Shown: positions 30,601 through 32,970 of the stretch, one piece after another
Layout: each line of letters opens with the position of its first letter
Numbering within the stretch: position 1 is the first letter of the stretch
DNA from: Bacteroides sp.
GTDB lineage: Bacteria; Bacteroidota; Bacteroidia; Bacteroidales; SM23-62
Length of the DNA stretch: 32,970 nt
NCBI GenBank assembly: GCA_030640625.1
Contig: DAOWJB010000270.1
Coordinates: 1 to 32,970 of the forward strand
Direction: 5' to 3'
Position numbers and translations under genes: made by a program
The notes under the pieces: model-generated
What the model saw: only the letters and a program-made list of their open reading frames with translations
Databases searched by the model: none
Told to the model about the DNA's origin: nothing

Positions 30601-31006
30601 ACAAATTTATTATTACGCGGGACTTGCCAATGAGCGACTTGGAAAAAGAAGTGCAGCAAAGGAATTTTACCAAAAAGCTGTAGGGGAAGAGACGGGTAAT
30701 TCTGAGTATCTTTATTACCGGAGCCTTGCCTGTGAGAAACTTGGAGATCCTGATCGTGCCCTCCAGTATGCACAGCAATTACGTGATTATGCGGACAAAG
30801 GTTTACAGGCTGATTTCTTTGCTAAATTTGGGGAAAGGGGCTCGCCTGATATGATACGGGCAAATCAGAAATACCTGGACGGACTGGCTTCCCTTGCCCT
30901 TGGGAATACCGCCATGGCCGGCGAGGCATTGTCGGAAGTCCTCACACTGAATCCCAATCATTCATGGGCCAGGATCCATTTGGATGGCATTGGTAATGAG
31001 GATTAA
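27629..31006 (+). CDS. DUF5107 + tetratricopeptide repeat protein
   Basis: Signal-like N-terminus; 'YDIVYLENDFIKISVIPELGGRIFTAVDKTNDYDFFYRQSVIKPALIGTLGKWISGGSEWNFPHHHKTTTMM' typical of DUF5107; many TPRs in the C-terminal half. Confidence 0.85.
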   Translation: MTKQIDKRFQIALLTVFLILVEVSLYAGSPVKIWQEKIVIPTYQVGKPDPNPRFYDGRVTQGAQGRVYPYPMSDVLLGNMEDQRYDIVYLENDFIKISVIPELGGRIFTAVDKTNDYDFFYRQSVIKPALIGTLGKWISGGSEWNFPHHHKTTTMMRMDHYLEQNEDGSATLWLAETERRHRFRITLSLTLYPDRSYIEMQVNPYNPTPFVHSFLYFANPAVHVDSTYQVIFPPNVEYVTQHAKREFIQWPVADGRYGGKTYQDVDISWWKNLSSSVSFFAWNDEKDFFAGYDHGKEAGVAYVSDHHTAPGMKFFTFGCGEAGAAWDKRLTDSDGPYLELMAGVYSDNQPDYSWCQPYENKLATQYWYPIRELGGMQHANLNGALNIDLEKLPLAAIHLNTTSEHKNARAVLLAGDELIWEKHLDIGPAQPFSAEIQVPAETDAPELILELFTEDEKLLISYKPEPQKNAGMPDPAKPPPSPEEITSVEELYLAGLRLDQFHNAQMDPYPYYEEALNRDPGNYLVNTQLGILDCKGFRWEAAEKRLKTAMARITYNHTRPRDGESWYYLGICLREQGKTGEAYDAFFRATWSHAWHSAAYFHLAELDCLKRDYTRALDHVNRSLSTNTANLRARNLKTIILRKLGRIEEAASLARSISDDNPLDLMSRLEIERLSGNYVEASSPQFSADHAHQDKAHEELKTILGNNVETRLELASHYGNYGCWEEAIEVLAELDVSTNEDGSTYPMLYYFLGYYHDRTGDQGESIKYYRLAGSMPADYCFPYRKESLQVLKNAILTDPADASAQYYLGNLLFDHLPVAAIVYWEQSREIDGSNPVVHRNLGIAYEKVNGDYPKAIASYERALELKADPRMVYELDILYEKTNTPIKTRQKLFQVNQKVIPERVDVLTRQVLVYIQSEQYDRALALLHDSHFYRWEGGREIRQYYEDACLLRGLDHLQKGSAGKALEDFNAAMEYPENLEEGRPEMDKRFTQIYYYAGLANERLGKRSAAKEFYQKAVGEETGNSEYLYYRSLACEKLGDPDRALQYAQQLRDYADKGLQADFFAKFGERGSPDMIRANQKYLDGLASLALGNTAMAGEALSEVLTLNPNHSWARIHLDGIGNED

Positions 31007-31063
31007 TCCCCGCATGCATCACCAAACTTGACATAAGCCTTGAATAAATTGAAAACAGAAAGA

Positions 31064-32761
31064 ATGAAAACATTTAGTTGCGGCTTCCTATTGATATTCC
31101 TGGCGGGCCTGTTTATCACCGTGCAGCTGGCTGCCCAGGAGGTGAAACTGGTAAACCAGAACCTCCCCGAACGGGAAGAATGGCTCAAAGATGCAGGTTT
31201 CGGGATGTTTATCCACTGGAATGTCGATACCCAGCTGGGTACAGTGATCAGCCATACCCTTGTGGGATCTTCAGAAGCGTATGCAGAAAAATATATAAGT
31301 GAATTGCCGGGGACTTTTAATCCGGTGGACTGGAACCCTGAGAAAATAGTGATCCTGGCTAAAAATGCCGGTATGAAGTACATTGTTTTCACCACTAAGC
31401 ACCATTCGGGATTCTGTTTCTGGGATACAAAAACCACGGATTTCAAGATAACGAATACACCTTACGGGAAAGACCTGCTGGCAGAATTTGTACAAACCTG
31501 CCACAAGTACGGGATGGCTGTGGGTTTTTACTTTTCGACAGAGGATTTTGTATTCAGCTACAGAAACGGCATCAAGGATATACGCCGTGTAAAACATTGG
31601 GAATACGCTGAACCCATCAGGGAAAAATACGAACAGTACCTGCAGGCCCAGACGAGAGAACTCATGGAAAATTTTGGAAGGGTTGACATTTTCTTTATTG
31701 ACAGTGAGGCTTACCGGGAAGAAGTAAAAAAACTGGTCTGGAAAATGCAGCCTAACTGCCTGATCACCAGAGGTGCCATACCTACTCCTGAACAGTTCAT
31801 CCCGGGTGAAATCATCAATGCAGCCTGGGAGAGCAATATGACAATGGGAACCCAGTGGAATTACAAGCCTACCAATGAATATTATAAATCGGGTACCTAC
31901 CTGATCAATACCCTCATCGAAGCAAGGGCAAAGGGGGGTACATACCTTCTGAATATCGGTCCCGACCAGTGGGGTAAGCTCAACGAAGCCCAGCAGGGCC
32001 GGCTGATGGAGCTGGCTGCCTGGAACTTTGTGAACGGAGACGCCATACAGAATGTCAGGCCCTGGGTTGTTCAAAACGAGGGGAATATCTGGCTGACCAG
32101 GCAGAAGGAGAAAAATACGGTGTATGCCTATATCACTGATATCGAAGGATGGGAACGTGGCGACAGGAAGTCATTCCTGCTGAAAAGCGTGAAGACGACA
32201 CGGGACAGCCGGATCTCAGTTCTGGGTCAAACCGGGAATGTTGTGGAATATCAGCCTGCTACTGACGGGAATGCCTATTTTGAGCAGACCAGTGTTGGAC
32301 TGACGATTTCCGTAGTCCGGGCACAGCGCATATACAACAACCACCGCTGGCCAAACCCTATTGTTGTTAAGCTTGAGAATGTTGAACCTGCACTGGAGCC
32401 TGTTAAGTTCGCCACGCTTGAGGCCAATGTTTCCGGAAACAGAACAATAGTGTTCCGGACCGAGATATGGGCAATGGGAGATGGACAGGATCATTCCATC
32501 AGGTTTGAGTACCGTAATCGAGTCAGTTCGCTGGACAGTGGAGCAGAAAATCCATGGAAATCATCAAACGTTTTACCCTTTAAGGGTGAAGGGGAGTATA
32601 CCCTTGAAGTAAGCGATGAACTTTTCGCAGGATTAAACCCGAAGGAGGATAATGAGAATGACATAGTAAATGCATCAGCCGGACAAACAAGAATAGAATA
32701 CAGGGCCGTGGTTTCCCAGGATGGCCTTCAAATCCGGGGCAATACAATGAGACTTGAATGA
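31064..32761 (+). CDS. Alpha-L-fucosidase-like protein, GH29 family, secreted
   Basis: ATG at 31064 (MKTFSCGFLLIFLAGLFITVQLAAQ); 'REEWLKDAGFGMFIHWNVDTQLG', 'AKNAGMKYIVFTTKHHSGFCFWDTKTTDFKI', 'FGRVDIFFIDSEAY' (candidate nucleophile Asp), 'GGTYLLNIGPDQWGKL'. Confidence 0.9.
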   Translation: MKTFSCGFLLIFLAGLFITVQLAAQEVKLVNQNLPEREEWLKDAGFGMFIHWNVDTQLGTVISHTLVGSSEAYAEKYISELPGTFNPVDWNPEKIVILAKNAGMKYIVFTTKHHSGFCFWDTKTTDFKITNTPYGKDLLAEFVQTCHKYGMAVGFYFSTEDFVFSYRNGIKDIRRVKHWEYAEPIREKYEQYLQAQTRELMENFGRVDIFFIDSEAYREEVKKLVWKMQPNCLITRGAIPTPEQFIPGEIINAAWESNMTMGTQWNYKPTNEYYKSGTYLINTLIEARAKGGTYLLNIGPDQWGKLNEAQQGRLMELAAWNFVNGDAIQNVRPWVVQNEGNIWLTRQKEKNTVYAYITDIEGWERGDRKSFLLKSVKTTRDSRISVLGQTGNVVEYQPATDGNAYFEQTSVGLTISVVRAQRIYNNHRWPNPIVVKLENVEPALEPVKFATLEANVSGNRTIVFRTEIWAMGDGQDHSIRFEYRNRVSSLDSGAENPWKSSNVLPFKGEGEYTLEVSDELFAGLNPKEDNENDIVNASAGQTRIEYRAVVSQDGLQIRGNTMRLE

Positions 32762-32801
32762 TCCTGGCAGCCAGCTGAACGAAGAGGATGAGAAATACCC
32801 A

Positions 32802-32970
32802 TTAAGCCAGTCTTCTTAGCAATTCAGATTGCCAGGTTTGATATGCCTCCAAGTATTGTTCCTGTCCCTGGGGATCGGGTTCAATCACCTTGATCTTTTT
32901 CAGGTTGCTGAATGCACTTTTAAATCCACTATAATATCCACAACCAACACCTGCACCGATGGCTGCCCCC
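32802..32970 (-). CDS. C-terminus of an FGGY carbohydrate kinase, xylulokinase-like (cut by the window edge)
   Basis: Reverse-strand translation 'GAAIGAGVGCGYYSGFKSAFSNLKKIKVIEPDPQGQEQYLEAYQTWQSELLRRLA*' resembles xylulokinase C-termini. Not in the ORF track. Confidence 0.72.
   Translation of the reverse strand, partial: GAAIGAGVGCGYYSGFKSAFSNLKKIKVIEPDPQGQEQYLEAYQTWQSELLRRLA

Noticed and set aside
31271-32074. 267-aa minus-strand ORF antisense to GH29
   Set aside because: Fully overlaps the well-supported GH29 coding frame; the translation shows no family motif. A shadow ORF.
1-32970. tRNA/rRNA genes, CRISPR arrays, transposases, integrases, diversity-generating retroelements
   Set aside because: Scanned by eye for spaced direct repeats, DDE/integrase or RT motifs and tRNA-like cloverleafs; none recognised. 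A tool-based scan (tRNAscan-SE, CRISPR finder, ISfinder) would be more sensitive.

Overview
The window looks like a Bacteroidota chromosome segment, probably from a polysaccharide-degrading, marine-type lineage (inference from gene content). Left to right it contains: an ABC transporter permease cut by the window edge; a NIPSNAP-family protein; a cluster of PQQ-type beta-propeller paralogues (three full-length, one miniature with an internal deletion); a frame-disrupted CBM9-like gene; an ECF sigma factor / TPR membrane protein / C39-peptidase ABC exporter / HlyD block; an S1-type sulfatase; xylose isomerase; a URO-D/MtaA-like protein; a run of TPR-VCBS-ASPIC/UnbV (CRTAC1-type) proteins followed by an asparagine-synthase-like protein and a radical SAM protein; a stretch of truncated gene remnants; a DUF5107/TPR protein; a GH29 alpha-L-fucosidase; and the C-terminus of a xylulokinase-like FGGY kinase. 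Two points deserve most attention. First, the overlapping CRTAC1 - AsnB-like - radical SAM block (about 18.9-26.8 kb) is a candidate uncharacterised system. The AsnB-like protein lacks the N-terminal catalytic Cys of the glutaminase domain, and the radical SAM ORF runs in frame into the start of an ABC substrate-binding protein. Second, there are repeated internal-deletion scars: a 116-aa PQQ mini-gene, a CBM9 deletion/frameshift, and at least three junctions within 26.6-27.5 kb. No tRNA, rRNA, CRISPR array or transposase was recognised. All family calls come from reading motifs by eye; no database search was run.
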